A DNA stretch of 41,919 bases from Thiothrix lacustris DSM 21227 (GCF_000621325.1 NZ_JHYQ01000036.1:1-41919); one strand, 5' to 3'. Numbered from the stretch's first letter, positions 28,153 through 37,198 are shown. The notes: generated from the sequence alone by a model not told the origin. Made by a program: numbers and translations.

Positions 28153-28456
28153 GTCGAAGTGCTCCTAATATCACAAAATCTGTCATGTTTTTTGCGCTGC
28201 AGCCAGTGACTCCCCTTGTTCACCGCTTGACGCACTGCCTTAACCGTCTTCTCGCGGTTGCGGCAATTGCTTGCAATCATGTTGGGTGCGCCTTAATCTG
28301 CACCCACCCTGACACAGGCATACCATATCCATACGCTCTACAGCCTTTTCAGTCATCCAGTCCACTGTTGTGGGAAGGATATTCTGAAAAAAACGACTGA
28401 ATTGTACAACATATTCTGCTTACGTTCCGCAAAAAATATTAGAGAATGCTAACATT
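28153..28456. other. Divergent intergenic region cytochrome c4 / engB
   Basis: The 304-bp spacer has the promoters of both genes. A 7-bp inverted repeat TGGGTGC (28283-28289) / GCACCCA (28300-28306) is the only clear structure. A 71-codon frame at 28185-28400 lacks a ribosome binding site and is probably not a gene. No sigma-70 hexamers stand out. Confidence 0.45.
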
Positions 28457-29077
28457 ATGAATCATTATTATCAGCAGGCAAGTTTTTTACAAAGTGCCAC
28501 TACCCGAAAAACCATGCCGATGGAAAGTGGCTTGGAAATTGCTTTTGCTGGCAGATCAAATGCTGGAAAATCCAGTGTAATCAATCGAGTGTGTTCTCAG
28601 AAATCATTAGCGAGAACCAGTAAAACCCCCGGTAGAACGCAGCTAATCAACTTTTTTCAGCTTCCTGATGCCAATTTTTTGGTGGATTTGCCCGGTTATG
28701 GCTATGCGAAAGTGCCAGAAGCTATTAAGTTGGAATGGCAAAAATTTATTGAATCTTATCTGACACAGCGCAATACCCTGAGGGGTATGGTGCTAGTGAT
28801 GGATATTCGCCACCCAATGACGGATTACGATCAGGCTATGTTGCGTTGGGCGCAGAATAGGATGTTGCCCGTGCATGTTCTGCTTAATAAGTCAGATAAG
28901 TTGACACGTGGTGCAGGCATGAATGCGTTGTTGCAGGTGCGGAAGATGTTGGCGGAGAGTGGGATAGCTTCGGTACAGATGTTTTCGGCGTTGAAGCAAC
29001 AAGGATTAGATGAGTGTTGGGATGTTTTAGATAAGTGGTTAGGAAAAGACACTATTACTACACAATCTGAAGTGTAA
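28457..29077 (+). CDS. engB: YihA/EngB ribosome-biogenesis GTPase
   Basis: This essential small GTPase is involved in 50S ribosome assembly. The 206 residues show all G motifs: G1 GRSNAGKSS (about 32-40), G2 region [12 protein letters not shown]3 [11 protein letters not shown] and G4 NKSDKL. The length is normal. The start is ATG 28457, with no strong ribosome binding site. It is transcribed alone, diverging from cytochrome c4, and followed by a structured, gene-free region. Confidence 0.95.
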   Translation: MNHYYQQASFLQSATTRKTMPMESGLEIAFAGRSNAGKSSVINRVCSQKSLARTSKTPGRTQLINFFQLPDANFLVDLPGYGYAKVPEAIKLEWQKFIESYLTQRNTLRGMVLVMDIRHPMTDYDQAMLRWAQNRMLPVHVLLNKSDKLTRGAGMNALLQVRKMLAESGIASVQMFSALKQQGLDECWDVLDKWLGKDTITTQSEV

Positions 29078-29139
29078 TAGGCGCTTATTCAGGAAGAGTT
29101 CATTTCTTTGAGGGTATCCTTCTTCCTGTAGGAAAAAGG

Positions 29140-29176
29140 AACCCCGGCCAAACAGGGGGTCTAAAAAGCCGGGGTT
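29140..29176 (-). terminator. Hairpin with possible terminator function
   Basis: AACCCCGGC (29140-29148) pairs with GCCGGGGTT (29168-29176), a 9-bp GC-rich stem. Read on the minus strand the stem is followed by CCTTTTTCC, resembling an intrinsic terminator; on the plus strand only TTTAAT follows. It could end a minus-strand transcript (degQ or a small RNA) and also stop engB. Confidence 0.5.
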
Positions 29177-29182
29177 TAATGA

Positions 29183-29269
29183 ACAGGCTTGGATTGGGGA
29201 CACCAAACCTGTGTCCGTAAACAGAAGACACCGATGCCGGGCTTAAGCATCATTGTAGCGTATCTTCTG
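29183..29269. ncRNA. Candidate structured RNA element
   Basis: Two adjacent folded elements are seen. In the first, ACAGG...TTGG (29183-29192) can pair with CCAA...CCTGT (29203-29212), while GGACAC (29198-29203) can instead pair with GTGTCC (29211-29216); the two helices exclude each other. In the second, CAGAAGA (29222-29228) pairs with TCTTCTG (29263-29269) and encloses GATGC (29233-29237) / GCATC (29247-29251). I do not recognise a known family, and strand and promoter are undecided. Confidence 0.3.
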
Positions 29270-29412
29270 ATACTTCACGGAAACTGTGGATTTACTAAAA
29301 TTCATCAAATCAGTAAATCTGGCTGAATAGTAACGCATTTCTAGCGACTATAAAAATAAAATACTTTGATAGCTAATTGTTGTTTATGGTATGACATTTG
29401 CTGATCTCATAC

Positions 29413-30579
29413 CTACCGTATGCCTTTTTCCCAATAGGGTTGATTGGCGGCACTTTTCATATGGTCTTTTGTCTTGGGCATGGAAGATCTAGTGCTACTC
29501 GGTTGTTCAATAACGACTTTGATATTTTTTGGTCGACCTGCCCGAAGTATTGTCATCTGAACGGCCGAGCCAACGCGCAAATCACCTATCATATTTTTCA
29601 CATCAACCGCATTACTCACATTTTTCTCATTAAGTTTGGTAATGATATCGCCTGTTTGTATACCTGCTTTTTCGGCGGGAGATCCGGCAATTACTTGACT
29701 GATAATAGCCCCTACATTGCTTTTCATGCCAAAGTCTCGTGCCATTGCTGCATCGAGATCCTGTACTTCAACACCTAGTTGGCCACGCTCAACTTTCCCA
29801 TATTGAACGATTTGTGTAATGACACCGGCAGCCGTATTAATAGGAACAGCAAAGCCTATACCAAGACTGCCACCACCTTGGTCACCTAGAATGGCTGTAT
29901 TAATGCCAATTAGTTCACCTTGTAAGTTTACTAATGGGCCACCGGAGTTACCTAGATTGATAGGCGCATCTGTTTGAATGAAGTTTTCGTATTCACTAAT
30001 ACCAGGGTTGCGGTGCAAGGCGCTAATAATACCGGATGTGACCGTTTGACCAATGCTATACGGGTTGCCTATCGCGACTACAAAATCACCTACTCTTAAG
30101 CGATCAGAATCACCAAAGCGCATGGCCGTGAGGTGATCAGAGGGGATTTGCAGGACAGCTAAATCAGCACGCGGATCAACACCAACCACATCAGCTAGGT
30201 ATTTTCGCCCATCTTTTAACGTAACATGTATGGCATCAGCATTTTCGACAACATGAGCATTGGTCAAAACATGTCCGCGTTGGGCATGAATAATAACACC
30301 AGAGCCTGTGCCGTTGATCTGACCTTCACCAGATGGGGCATCACCAAAGAATCGTTTGAAAAAAGGGTCGCTCATCAGTGAGTCACTGGCAGGCTGATGG
30401 CCTTCTGTTGCAATATTAACGACAGAAGGTGTGACTTTTTCCAACATGGTTGCTAATGAAGGTAATGCTTGTCCATTAACTTCTGTCGGAAGTGCGGCAA
30501 AGGCAGTGCTGGGTGCTGCGCCTGAAAAGAGGATCACCGCGAATAACGCTATCTTGCGAGTGAGGGGTAACATGACCAT
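29413..30579 (-). CDS. HtrA/Deg-family periplasmic serine protease, single PDZ
   Basis: This is an envelope quality-control protease. From ATG 30579 it has 388 residues: a signal peptide or anchor (ending APSTAFA), a trypsin-like domain with catalytic His109 (TNAHVV), Asp139 (DPRADLAVL) and Ser212 (NLGNSGGPL), and one PDZ domain (about 270-355; GAIISQVIAGSPAEKAGIQ). One PDZ, rather than two as in DegP/DegQ, makes it DegS- or AlgW-like in architecture, but the N-terminus looks cleavable, so the subtype is open. The frame reaches TTG 30609, but the ATGs at 30579 and 30573 are better starts. It is last in the yicC-dnaJ-deg order. Confidence 0.9.
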   Translation of the reverse strand: MVMLPLTRKIALFAVILFSGAAPSTAFAALPTEVNGQALPSLATMLEKVTPSVVNIATEGHQPASDSLMSDPFFKRFFGDAPSGEGQINGTGSGVIIHAQRGHVLTNAHVVENADAIHVTLKDGRKYLADVVGVDPRADLAVLQIPSDHLTAMRFGDSDRLRVGDFVVAIGNPYSIGQTVTSGIISALHRNPGISEYENFIQTDAPINLGNSGGPLVNLQGELIGINTAILGDQGGGSLGIGFAVPINTAAGVITQIVQYGKVERGQLGVEVQDLDAAMARDFGMKSNVGAIISQVIAGSPAEKAGIQTGDIITKLNEKNVSNAVDVKNMIGDLRVGSAVQMTILRAGRPKNIKVVIEQPSSTRSSMPKTKDHMKSAANQPYWEKGIR

Positions 30580-30645
30580 ATTGTACTGTTCTCGGTATGT
30601 GGCATTCAATGTTTTCAGACAGTTATCTTTAGATAAGGTTCCATG

Positions 30646-31554
30646 TCATGTTAGATGCTGTCGGGGGTTCCAGGTGAACAGCGCTTTCATCCGCGCATAA
30701 TACTCTTTTTGTTCGACAGTATCAGCAGGTGGGGTATGAATGTGTAATACAATATACAAATCACCCGGTTCTTGACCTGTTAGCCCCCTGCCTTTCATGC
30801 GCATCTTTCTGCCAGATTGTGATCCCGGTGGGATTTTTAGGCTGATTTTACCTGCCAGGGTCGTTACTGTTATGGTTTCGCCGAGTGCTGCTTCCCAGGG
30901 GGTAATGGGGAGGTCTAGGTAAATGTCGCTGCCTTCCTGACGGTAGGTTGGGTGTTCATTGACTTTGACCTTTAGGTAAACATCTGAGCCGTGTGGGCCT
31001 TTTCCGGGTATCCGAATCTTTGTATCATCAGAAATATCAGGTGGGATGCGTATTTTGACATGACCACCTGAGGGTAATTTTACTGTCTTTATTCCATGGT
31101 AAATATCTTCTAGTTCAATTTGCAGCGTGGAGGTGGTTTGTGTTGATGTAGAGGCGTTTTGTGTCCCTGTCGACCCACGCCGGAAGCCACCACCAAATAA
31201 ACCTTCAAAGAAATCACTGAAACCAGATGACTGTTGAGTGTTAGCACCTCGGCGGGCGATACCTTCAAAAAACGATGAGTCAAATTGTGGTGAGCTTTTG
31301 CCCCATCCCGGTGGTGGCTTGAAGTTTTGACCCGCACGCCATTCCGCACCCAGTTGATCATAACGGGCGCGTTTGGTTGTATCGCTTAAAACTTCATTGG
31401 CTTCATTAATTTCCTTGAAACGATCTTCGGCACCTTTTTCTTGATTTCGATCAGGGTGGTACTTTGCCGCTAGTCGTCGGAAGGCTTGCTTAATGCTGTC
31501 TTGGTCGGCGGTGCGTTCAACCCCTAGAATTTTGTAATAGTCCTTATATTCCAT
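30646..31554 (-). CDS. CbpA-type DnaJ co-chaperone
   Basis: This J-domain protein stimulates DnaK. The 302 residues have an N-terminal J domain with the HPD motif (residues 33-35, KYHPDRNQ), a Gly/Phe-rich linker (FFEGLFGGGFRRGS), and two C-terminal substrate-binding beta domains (VKIRIPPDISDDTKIRI and LKIPPGSQSGRKMRMKGRG). The Cys-rich zinc finger of true DnaJ is absent, so it belongs to the CbpA class. The start is ATG 31554, 5 nt after the yicC stop, indicating an operon, and a Deg-type protease gene follows: a protein-quality grouping. Confidence 0.93.
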   Translation of the reverse strand: MEYKDYYKILGVERTADQDSIKQAFRRLAAKYHPDRNQEKGAEDRFKEINEANEVLSDTTKRARYDQLGAEWRAGQNFKPPPGWGKSSPQFDSSFFEGIARRGANTQQSSGFSDFFEGLFGGGFRRGSTGTQNASTSTQTTSTLQIELEDIYHGIKTVKLPSGGHVKIRIPPDISDDTKIRIPGKGPHGSDVYLKVKVNEHPTYRQEGSDIYLDLPITPWEAALGETITVTTLAGKISLKIPPGSQSGRKMRMKGRGLTGQEPGDLYIVLHIHTPPADTVEQKEYYARMKALFTWNPRQHLT

Positions 31555-31559
31555 CTCAT

Positions 31560-32426
31560 TTACTCAATATTTTGCACTTGTTCGCGCATCTGTTCGATCA
31601 TCACCTTGAGGTCGACAGCCGCTTGGGTGGTGTCGGAATCATTGGATTTGGAAGCAAGTGTATTGGCTTCGCGGTTAAGCTCCTGCATAAGGAAGTCAAG
31701 GCGACGCCCAACCGGTTCATCACGCTCCAGCACGGCATTGATTTCATCAAGGTGTGCCATTAGGCGGTCAAGTTCTTCTTCCACATCCAGACGTTGAGCG
31801 AGGATTACCAGTTCTTGTTCGATGCGGTTGTAATCGGGTGATATTTTTAATTCTTCAATGCGATTCAGAATTTTTTCGCGTTGTCCTGCAATAATACCGG
31901 GGCGATGTTTACGAATCCGCACGGTAATTTCTGCAATTTGATCACACCGCTGATAGAGAAATTCAGAGAGGCGCTTGCCTTCACGTTCCCGAGTTTCCAA
32001 TAAATCATCCAACATATCTTGGAGCAGTGCTTTGGCATGGGCTGCGAGAATATCACGATCAGGCGTGGCATCCTGTGCAACGCCTGGCCAGCGTAGAATA
32101 TCGACAGCCTTGAGTGGCTCCGGGTTATCGGTAATGGTTTCCAGTTGGCGACAGGCAATAATAAGGGCGCGTGCTAACGGCTCATTGATGCGGATTTCGC
32201 TGTTATTGCCCGTCATGGGGGTGAAGCGTAGGGCTGCATCTAACTTGCCGCGTTTCAATGTGCTTTGAATGGTTTCACGGAAACTATTTTCTAGGCTGCG
32301 AAATTCTTCTGGAAGACGCAGGCTAATATCGAGATAGCGGTGATTAACCGAACGTGCTTCCCATTGAAGTGTACCGTGTTCGATGGTCAGTTCGCGGTGG
32401 GAAAAGGCCGTCATGCTACGAATCAT
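31560..32426 (-). CDS. yicC: YicC-family endoribonuclease
   Basis: YicC proteins are RNases; the E. coli member takes part in degradation of the small RNA RyhB. The 288 residues have the diagnostic start MIRSMTAFSHRE, SVNHRYLDISLRLPEEFR, and the C-terminal VGRRLDFLMQELNREANT followed by NDSDTTQAAVDLKVMIEQMR. The length matches the family. It is the first gene of the yicC-dnaJ-deg run; the usual neighbour gmk is not in this window. Confidence 0.95.
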   Translation of the reverse strand: MIRSMTAFSHRELTIEHGTLQWEARSVNHRYLDISLRLPEEFRSLENSFRETIQSTLKRGKLDAALRFTPMTGNNSEIRINEPLARALIIACRQLETITDNPEPLKAVDILRWPGVAQDATPDRDILAAHAKALLQDMLDDLLETREREGKRLSEFLYQRCDQIAEITVRIRKHRPGIIAGQREKILNRIEELKISPDYNRIEQELVILAQRLDVEEELDRLMAHLDEINAVLERDEPVGRRLDFLMQELNREANTLASKSNDSDTTQAAVDLKVMIEQMREQVQNIE

Positions 32427-32551
32427 GGGTATTTGTTTCCGATTTCTGTCTGTAAGGCTTAATGGTAATCGATTTGATGAGTGACTTCATGTTTTTACCA
32501 TGCGAACGGCACTTAGGTGGGAAGAGTCGTTACACCTCCCACCCAGTCAGT

Positions 32552-33343
32552 TTATTCTTCGCCGATGCCGGACATGCCCAGAATATTCCAGCCGCCATCC
32601 ACATAGGTTATTTCGCCGGTAATCCCAGATGCGAGGTCTGAGCACAGGAAGGCCGCTACATTACCCACTTCTTCAATAGTGACATTGCGGCGTAGTGGGG
32701 CATGTTTCTCGAAATGATCGAGCATTTTACGGAAACCAGCAATGCCGGAAGCCGCCAATGTGCGGATAGGGCCTGCGGAAATTGCATTCACGCGGATACC
32801 CTGTGGCCCCAGATCGGCGGCCATGAAACGTACCCCAGCTTCCAGACTGGCTTTAGCCATACCCATGACGTTGTAGTTGGGGATGGCGGCAACCGCACCC
32901 AGATAACTCAGTGCCAGCATGGAGCCGTTGCGCCCGGCCATCATCGGCTTGGCGTAACGTGCCAGCGCGAGGAAGCTGTAAGCGCTGATGTCGTGTGCAA
33001 TTTGTGAACCTTCGCGAGTGGTATTGTCCACAATACTGCCAGAAAGCTGCTCTTTTGGCGCAAATGCGATGGAATGCACCACGATGTCCAGCCCGTCCCA
33101 GTGTTCGCCCAATTGCTGAAAGGCGGCTGCGATGCTGGCATCCTCCGCCACTTCGCAGGGGAGCACGATGCTGGAGCCGAATTGCGCTGCGAATTTTTCT
33201 ACCCGGCCTTTCAGCTTGTCATTCTGGTAGGTGAAAGCCAGCTCAGCGCCTTCGCGGTGCATGGCTTCGGCGATACCGTAAGCGATGGAACGGTCACTTG
33301 CGACCCCGGTAATCAGGGCGCGTTTGCCAGTCAGAAAACCCAT
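32552..33343 (-). CDS. fabI: Enoyl-[acyl-carrier-protein] reductase (NADH)
   Basis: FabI catalyses the final reduction in each fatty-acid elongation cycle and is the triclosan target class. The 263 residues form a short-chain dehydrogenase fold: N-terminal [34 protein letters not shown], the Y-x6-K active site in [10 protein letters not shown] and the substrate loop [14 protein letters not shown]. It is monocistronic: the yicC start is 126 nt downstream, and the solute-binding protein gene diverges. An IR (GGTGGGA/TCCCACC) lies after its stop without a T-tract. Confidence 0.97.
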   Translation of the reverse strand: MGFLTGKRALITGVASDRSIAYGIAEAMHREGAELAFTYQNDKLKGRVEKFAAQFGSSIVLPCEVAEDASIAAAFQQLGEHWDGLDIVVHSIAFAPKEQLSGSIVDNTTREGSQIAHDISAYSFLALARYAKPMMAGRNGSMLALSYLGAVAAIPNYNVMGMAKASLEAGVRFMAADLGPQGIRVNAISAGPIRTLAASGIAGFRKMLDHFEKHAPLRRNVTIEEVGNVAAFLCSDLASGITGEITYVDGGWNILGMSGIGEE

Positions 33344-33419
33344 GTGAACTCCTATTTGTGTAAATGCTGCACCCCGAAGGGGTTAATGATATGCTCTAGA
33401 ACCCTGAATTATGCAGTAA

Positions 33420-35285
33420 ATGAACAAGCGTATGCAAAAACGATCAAGTGCCACGGGCTGGTTTCTGTATTTGTTAATCACGGTAGTGATTATATTGATC
33501 GTGCTGACCATGTACCAGATTGATCGACAGTGGAATAAGTTGGCAGAGGTTCAGGCCACTATGTCAGAACAAGCAAAAGACATACGTGAATTACGCACAG
33601 CTCTCAACAGTGGCGTGGTGCACCAATCAGCTAGTGCTGGCACTGAGGCAACTTCCGGTATTTCCCCCGCCTTCCAACGCGCCAAAGCCATGACGCAACA
33701 GGCTGATTATGCGCAAGGTGATTGGAGTGTGGATGCTTTTGCGACCAATCTTAAAACCCTGACACCGCTAGTGTCGACCGATGCTTATGCGTCTGAAGTG
33801 CAAGGCTATGTGCTGGAAAGCTTGATTACCCGCAATCCAGATACCTTGGAGTGGGAAGGGCTGATTGCCAAAAGTTGGCAAATAAGCCCTGACGGATTGA
33901 CGATTACCTTCCAAATGCGTGATGACGTCATGTTTTCGGATGGCCAGCCGCTGACGGCGGAAGATGTCGCGTTCAGCTTTAACTTCATTATGACTGACGC
34001 GATTCAAGCGCCGCGTGAGCGTGCTTACTATGAAAAGATCAAGGAAGTGCGGGCAAATGGTCAATACGAAGTGGTATTTGTCTACAAGGAGCCATATTTT
34101 GAAGCATTGTCGTTAGCGGGAACCTTGAGCATTTTCCCGAAACATTTCTACGAACCTTATTTGAAAACGCCGCAGGCATTCAATGAATCTAAAGGCTTGT
34201 TGTTAGGCAGTGGGCCTTACCGTTTGGCAGATCCTAAAGGGTGGCGGCCTGACGCGGGTAGTGTGGAGTTGTTGCGTAATGATCGTTATTGGGGTGAGGT
34301 GCAACCATCCTTCAATCGCGTACTGTGGAAGATTATTCAGAATGATAGTGCGCGTCTGACAACTTACCGTAACGGTGAGATTGATGCTTATGGTGCACGT
34401 CCCAAGGAATATGCTGGTCTGAAAAATGATAAGCAAATCATGGATAAAAGCCATAATTTTGAGTATATGCCGCCGGTGGCAGGTTATAGTTATATCGGCT
34501 GGAATCAGGAGCGTGCAGGTAAGCCGACTCGGTTTGCGGATAAGCGGGTGCGTCAGGCTATGTCTTATCTGACCGATGTACCCCGTATTATTCAAGATAT
34601 TTTTCTCGGTTATGCAGAACCTGCTGTCAGCCCCTTCAGTAATACTAGCAAGCAGCATGATGCTAACTTGAAGACGTTCTCTTTCAATTTGGAAAAGGCG
34701 CAGGCCTTGTTAAAAGAAGCAGGGTATGAGGATCGTAATAAGGATGGTGTGCTGGAGGATAAGGACGGCAAGCCATTTACGTTCAAACTGACGTATTTCG
34801 AGTCTAATGAAGATACTCAGCGCATGGTGTTATTGCTAAAAGACTTGTATGCACGGGCGGGTGTGAAAATGGAGCCGTTTCCTCAGGAATGGCCGGTGAT
34901 GTTGGAGTCTTTGAATAAAAAGGATTTCGATGCGATTACGTTGGGTTGGACGAGTGGGATTGAAACGGACATTTTCCAGATGTTTCACAGTTCACAGGCG
35001 AAAACGGATGGTGATAATACCATCAGTTATAAAAATCCTGAGCTGGATAAGCTGATCGATCAGGCGCGTGCTACCGTCGATGAAACAGTGCGGATGCCAT
35101 TGTGGCAGCAGGCCGAGCGTATTATGGTCGAAGATCAGCCGTATACTTTTCTGATGCGTCGCCAGTCGCTGTCGTTTGTGGATAAGCGTATTCATAACCT
35201 GCAAATGACTAAACTTGGTTTAAATCGAGGCAGTTTGCCACTGGAAAACTATGTGCCAGTGGCGATGCAAAAGTATACAAAGTGA
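33420..35285 (+). CDS. Membrane-anchored oligopeptide-type ABC solute-binding protein
   Basis: The 621 residues carry an N-terminal transmembrane helix (about 14-31, FLYLLITVVIILIVLTMYQI) without a cleavage site or lipobox. A short predicted coiled coil follows (NKLAEVQATMSEQAKDIREL, about 39-58), then a family 5 (OppA/DppA) solute-binding fold: VLESLITRNPDTLEW, LTAEDVAFSFNFIM, LGSGPYRLADPKGWRPDAG and ITLGWTSGIETDIFQMFHSS. Family 5 proteins deliver peptides to OppBCDF-type transporters, but no permease or ATPase gene is near. The anchor and coiled coil suggest it acts as a tethered receptor or multimer. The ligand cannot be predicted. The ATG at 33420 has no clear ribosome binding site. Confidence 0.88.
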   Translation: MNKRMQKRSSATGWFLYLLITVVIILIVLTMYQIDRQWNKLAEVQATMSEQAKDIRELRTALNSGVVHQSASAGTEATSGISPAFQRAKAMTQQADYAQGDWSVDAFATNLKTLTPLVSTDAYASEVQGYVLESLITRNPDTLEWEGLIAKSWQISPDGLTITFQMRDDVMFSDGQPLTAEDVAFSFNFIMTDAIQAPRERAYYEKIKEVRANGQYEVVFVYKEPYFEALSLAGTLSIFPKHFYEPYLKTPQAFNESKGLLLGSGPYRLADPKGWRPDAGSVELLRNDRYWGEVQPSFNRVLWKIIQNDSARLTTYRNGEIDAYGARPKEYAGLKNDKQIMDKSHNFEYMPPVAGYSYIGWNQERAGKPTRFADKRVRQAMSYLTDVPRIIQDIFLGYAEPAVSPFSNTSKQHDANLKTFSFNLEKAQALLKEAGYEDRNKDGVLEDKDGKPFTFKLTYFESNEDTQRMVLLLKDLYARAGVKMEPFPQEWPVMLESLNKKDFDAITLGWTSGIETDIFQMFHSSQAKTDGDNTISYKNPELDKLIDQARATVDETVRMPLWQQAERIMVEDQPYTFLMRRQSLSFVDKRIHNLQMTKLGLNRGSLPLENYVPVAMQKYTK

Positions 35286-35337
35286 GTTTTTCAGTGTTTG
35301 AAAACTAAGGTGCTGGCGGGGTGGTGTGAATAATTAA

Positions 35338-35353
35338 TGTGATAGGCATCACA
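35338..35353 (+). promoter_or_regulatory. Perfect CRP-type binding site upstream of the FecR/cyclase operon
   Basis: TGTGATAGGCATCACA is a flawless TGTGA-N6-TCACA palindrome with TGTGAT/ATCACA arms. Its centre lies between 35345 and 35346. It is 68 nt before the start of the FecR-domain gene. The regulator encoded at 40508-41197 keeps the recognition-helix residues that read TGTGA in E. coli CRP. Confidence 0.85.
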
Positions 35354-35372
35354 TGGGTTTTTTATCATGCCA

Positions 35373-35381
35373 TGGTATTCT
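35373..35381 (+). promoter_or_regulatory. Extended -10 of the FecR/cyclase operon
   Basis: TGG followed by TATTCT (35376-35381) forms an extended -10. A start at about 35387-35388 would place the CRP site centre at about -42, the class II activator position, where CRP substitutes for a -35 element; indeed no good -35 is present. Confidence 0.5.
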
Positions 35382-35420
35382 TGTTAAGAGCGGTTATTCG
35401 GTTTTAACAGGAGGTGTCCA

Positions 35421-37169
35421 GTGAAACTCATACAAATAATAGTATTTGTCTCGCTGATGTTGTTTGGTGGCTTGGTTGTGGCGTTGCCTGAAACAGGCGA
35501 GCAACCCGTTGGCAAAGTCATCTTTTCAACAGGGAATAGTGCCTTACAAACCGAATCTGGCGAACCTATCAAAGGGCTGGCGGAAACATTTGTGTATGTT
35601 GGCCAAACACTTTCTACCGCAGCAGGCAGCCACATGCATGTCCAGATGATGGATGGTGCCTTGTTGTTATTGCGTCCAGAATCATCCATTCGCATTGCTT
35701 ACTACACCGTGGATTTAATTCATCCAGTCAATACTAAAATTTTGCTCGATATGAAAAAAGGGGTGATCCGCTCAGTGACGGGAAAGGGCGGGCAGGGCAA
35801 TAAACAAGGGTTCCGTTTTAATACACCTGTTGCGGCTATTGGTATTAAGGGAACGGATTTTACGGTGTTAGCCAACCCTGATTTTTCTAGTATTGTTTTG
35901 CGGCAAGGTGGGGTTTTCGTCTCGCCTTTCTCGGATGGTTGCCTGCGTTATGCCGTTGGGGCGTGTTCTGGTGGGAATGTGGTTTTATTGACGGCAGCTG
36001 ACCAACAAATGTTAGCCGAGGTTCGGGCAGCTAAGGCAGTGCGTATTCCTAAAATTAATGCACAGGTTGTTCCTGATAATGTTGCGCCTGCTCATCCGTT
36101 AGAAGAAAAAAATATACAAGATTCGAAAATTGCGCCTGTTACCTCGCTTATTAATACGAGCAACGGGAGTGTAATAGCCCCCGTTGTGGCGAGTGCTACA
36201 ACCAGTGCTCAGCAACCAACGGTTAATGGTAGTAGCACATCCAATACTGCGGTTAATACTTCGCAAGGTGCTAGTACTCAGGCGAGTGCTACTACCCCTA
36301 GTGTCGGAAGTGCTACGACATCAGGAACTACCGAGAAAAAAATTACATCAGTGGCTCCTGTTGTTAATGGTACTACGGTTGTTGTAGAGAGTGCCTCTAC
36401 ATTGCCTAGTGTTACGGCTACTAATACTGTCAATAATTCGGCTACGACAGCAAATACTGTGGTGGCTTCCGAGGCCAATGCCTCATCATCAAGTAGTAAG
36501 AATACGGTTGTTGCGAGTGGTTCTAAAGCGGAAGTGGCTTCGCTTGCACCGATTACTGCGGAAGTTGGTCCTAAGGAGTCGGTGACCTCTGAGCTTTCTA
36601 GCCAAATTGTGTCAGAAAAAACGTTAAGTAATACCGTGGAGGCAGTGTTAACACCAGCGGTGGTGACGCAGACGAAATCTCAGCCGTTTTATTGGGGGCG
36701 TTGGGCGGGTTATACCGAAAATCTGGAGCAGATTATCGTTCGAGATCCTGTTGTCAGTAAACAGGTCGTTGCTTCCAATACTGTCTATGTGTTGGGAGAC
36801 AGTGAAGCAGGTGTGCCTAAGTTGCCTCACAGCGGCAAGATGACGTTTAAGTTAGATAAGAGTGAAGCAGTGGTGCTTGATGGCAAAAGTATTGTGCCTG
36901 CATCGGTTAGTGCCGCTTCGTTAGAGGCTGACTTTGATAGTAGTCGTTTTAAAACTGATCTGACAGTGAGTTCTGCTGGGTTGAAGGATGGATCGGTTGA
37001 TTTGCAAGCTCAGGGAGATTTGTCGCTAGCAACGGGAGGGTTTGTCAGTAATCCGTTGGAATCTACGATGAATGTATCCGGTGAATTCAGTGATAATGCT
37101 GAATATGCGGGTTATGAGTTCAATGATCCTGATAATAATATCTCAGGTGTCACCAGCTGGCAGCAGTAA
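35421..37169 (+). CDS. Periplasmic FecR-domain protein with Ser/Thr-rich linker
   Basis: The 582-residue exported protein has a signal peptide (cut near VVA-LPE). A FecR domain follows (about 28-170): VGKVIFSTG, the HVQMMDGALLLLRPESSIRI block, LLDMKKGVIRSVTGKG and the NTPVAAIGIKGTDFTV motif. Next comes a low-complexity Ser/Thr/Ala/Val linker (about 230-390). The C-terminal region contains a YWGRWAGY motif and has no family that I recognise. There is no transmembrane anchor, so it is not a FecR-type anti-sigma signal transducer. The ATG at 35421 follows CAGGAGGTG. It is first in a three-gene operon with a CHASE2 cyclase (29-nt gap); a role in periplasmic ligand or cell-wall sensing is an inference. 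Confidence 0.85.
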   Translation: MKLIQIIVFVSLMLFGGLVVALPETGEQPVGKVIFSTGNSALQTESGEPIKGLAETFVYVGQTLSTAAGSHMHVQMMDGALLLLRPESSIRIAYYTVDLIHPVNTKILLDMKKGVIRSVTGKGGQGNKQGFRFNTPVAAIGIKGTDFTVLANPDFSSIVLRQGGVFVSPFSDGCLRYAVGACSGGNVVLLTAADQQMLAEVRAAKAVRIPKINAQVVPDNVAPAHPLEEKNIQDSKIAPVTSLINTSNGSVIAPVVASATTSAQQPTVNGSSTSNTAVNTSQGASTQASATTPSVGSATTSGTTEKKITSVAPVVNGTTVVVESASTLPSVTATNTVNNSATTANTVVASEANASSSSSKNTVVASGSKAEVASLAPITAEVGPKESVTSELSSQIVSEKTLSNTVEAVLTPAVVTQTKSQPFYWGRWAGYTENLEQIIVRDPVVSKQVVASNTVYVLGDSEAGVPKLPHSGKMTFKLDKSEAVVLDGKSIVPASVSAASLEADFDSSRFKTDLTVSSAGLKDGSVDLQAQGDLSLATGGFVSNPLESTMNVSGEFSDNAEYAGYEFNDPDNNISGVTSWQQ

Positions 37170-37198
37170 TTAGATGACCTATGGTCGATGGGTGAGTT

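Larger units (their letters stand above)
29078..29412. other. Gene-free, hairpin-rich region between engB and degQ stops
   Basis: This 335-bp region lies between two convergent stops. Its left two thirds form at least three hairpins (29140-29176, 29183-29216, 29222-29269); the right third is AT-rich. It is larger than a normal convergent gap. It may hold a small structured RNA as well as terminators for one or both genes. No ORF inside is credible. Confidence 0.5.

Noticed and set aside
28185-28400. 71-codon ORF between cytochrome c4 and engB
   Set aside because: No ribosome binding site, biased composition unlike a real protein and no recognisable motif.
29398-29778. 126-codon plus-strand ORF over the degQ 3' end
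   Set aside because: It is antisense to the conserved protease/PDZ coding sequence and looks like a shadow of it.
32520-32551. GGTGGGA/TCCCACC inverted repeat after fabI as a terminator
   Set aside because: No T-tract on the minus strand after the stem, so terminator function is not supported.
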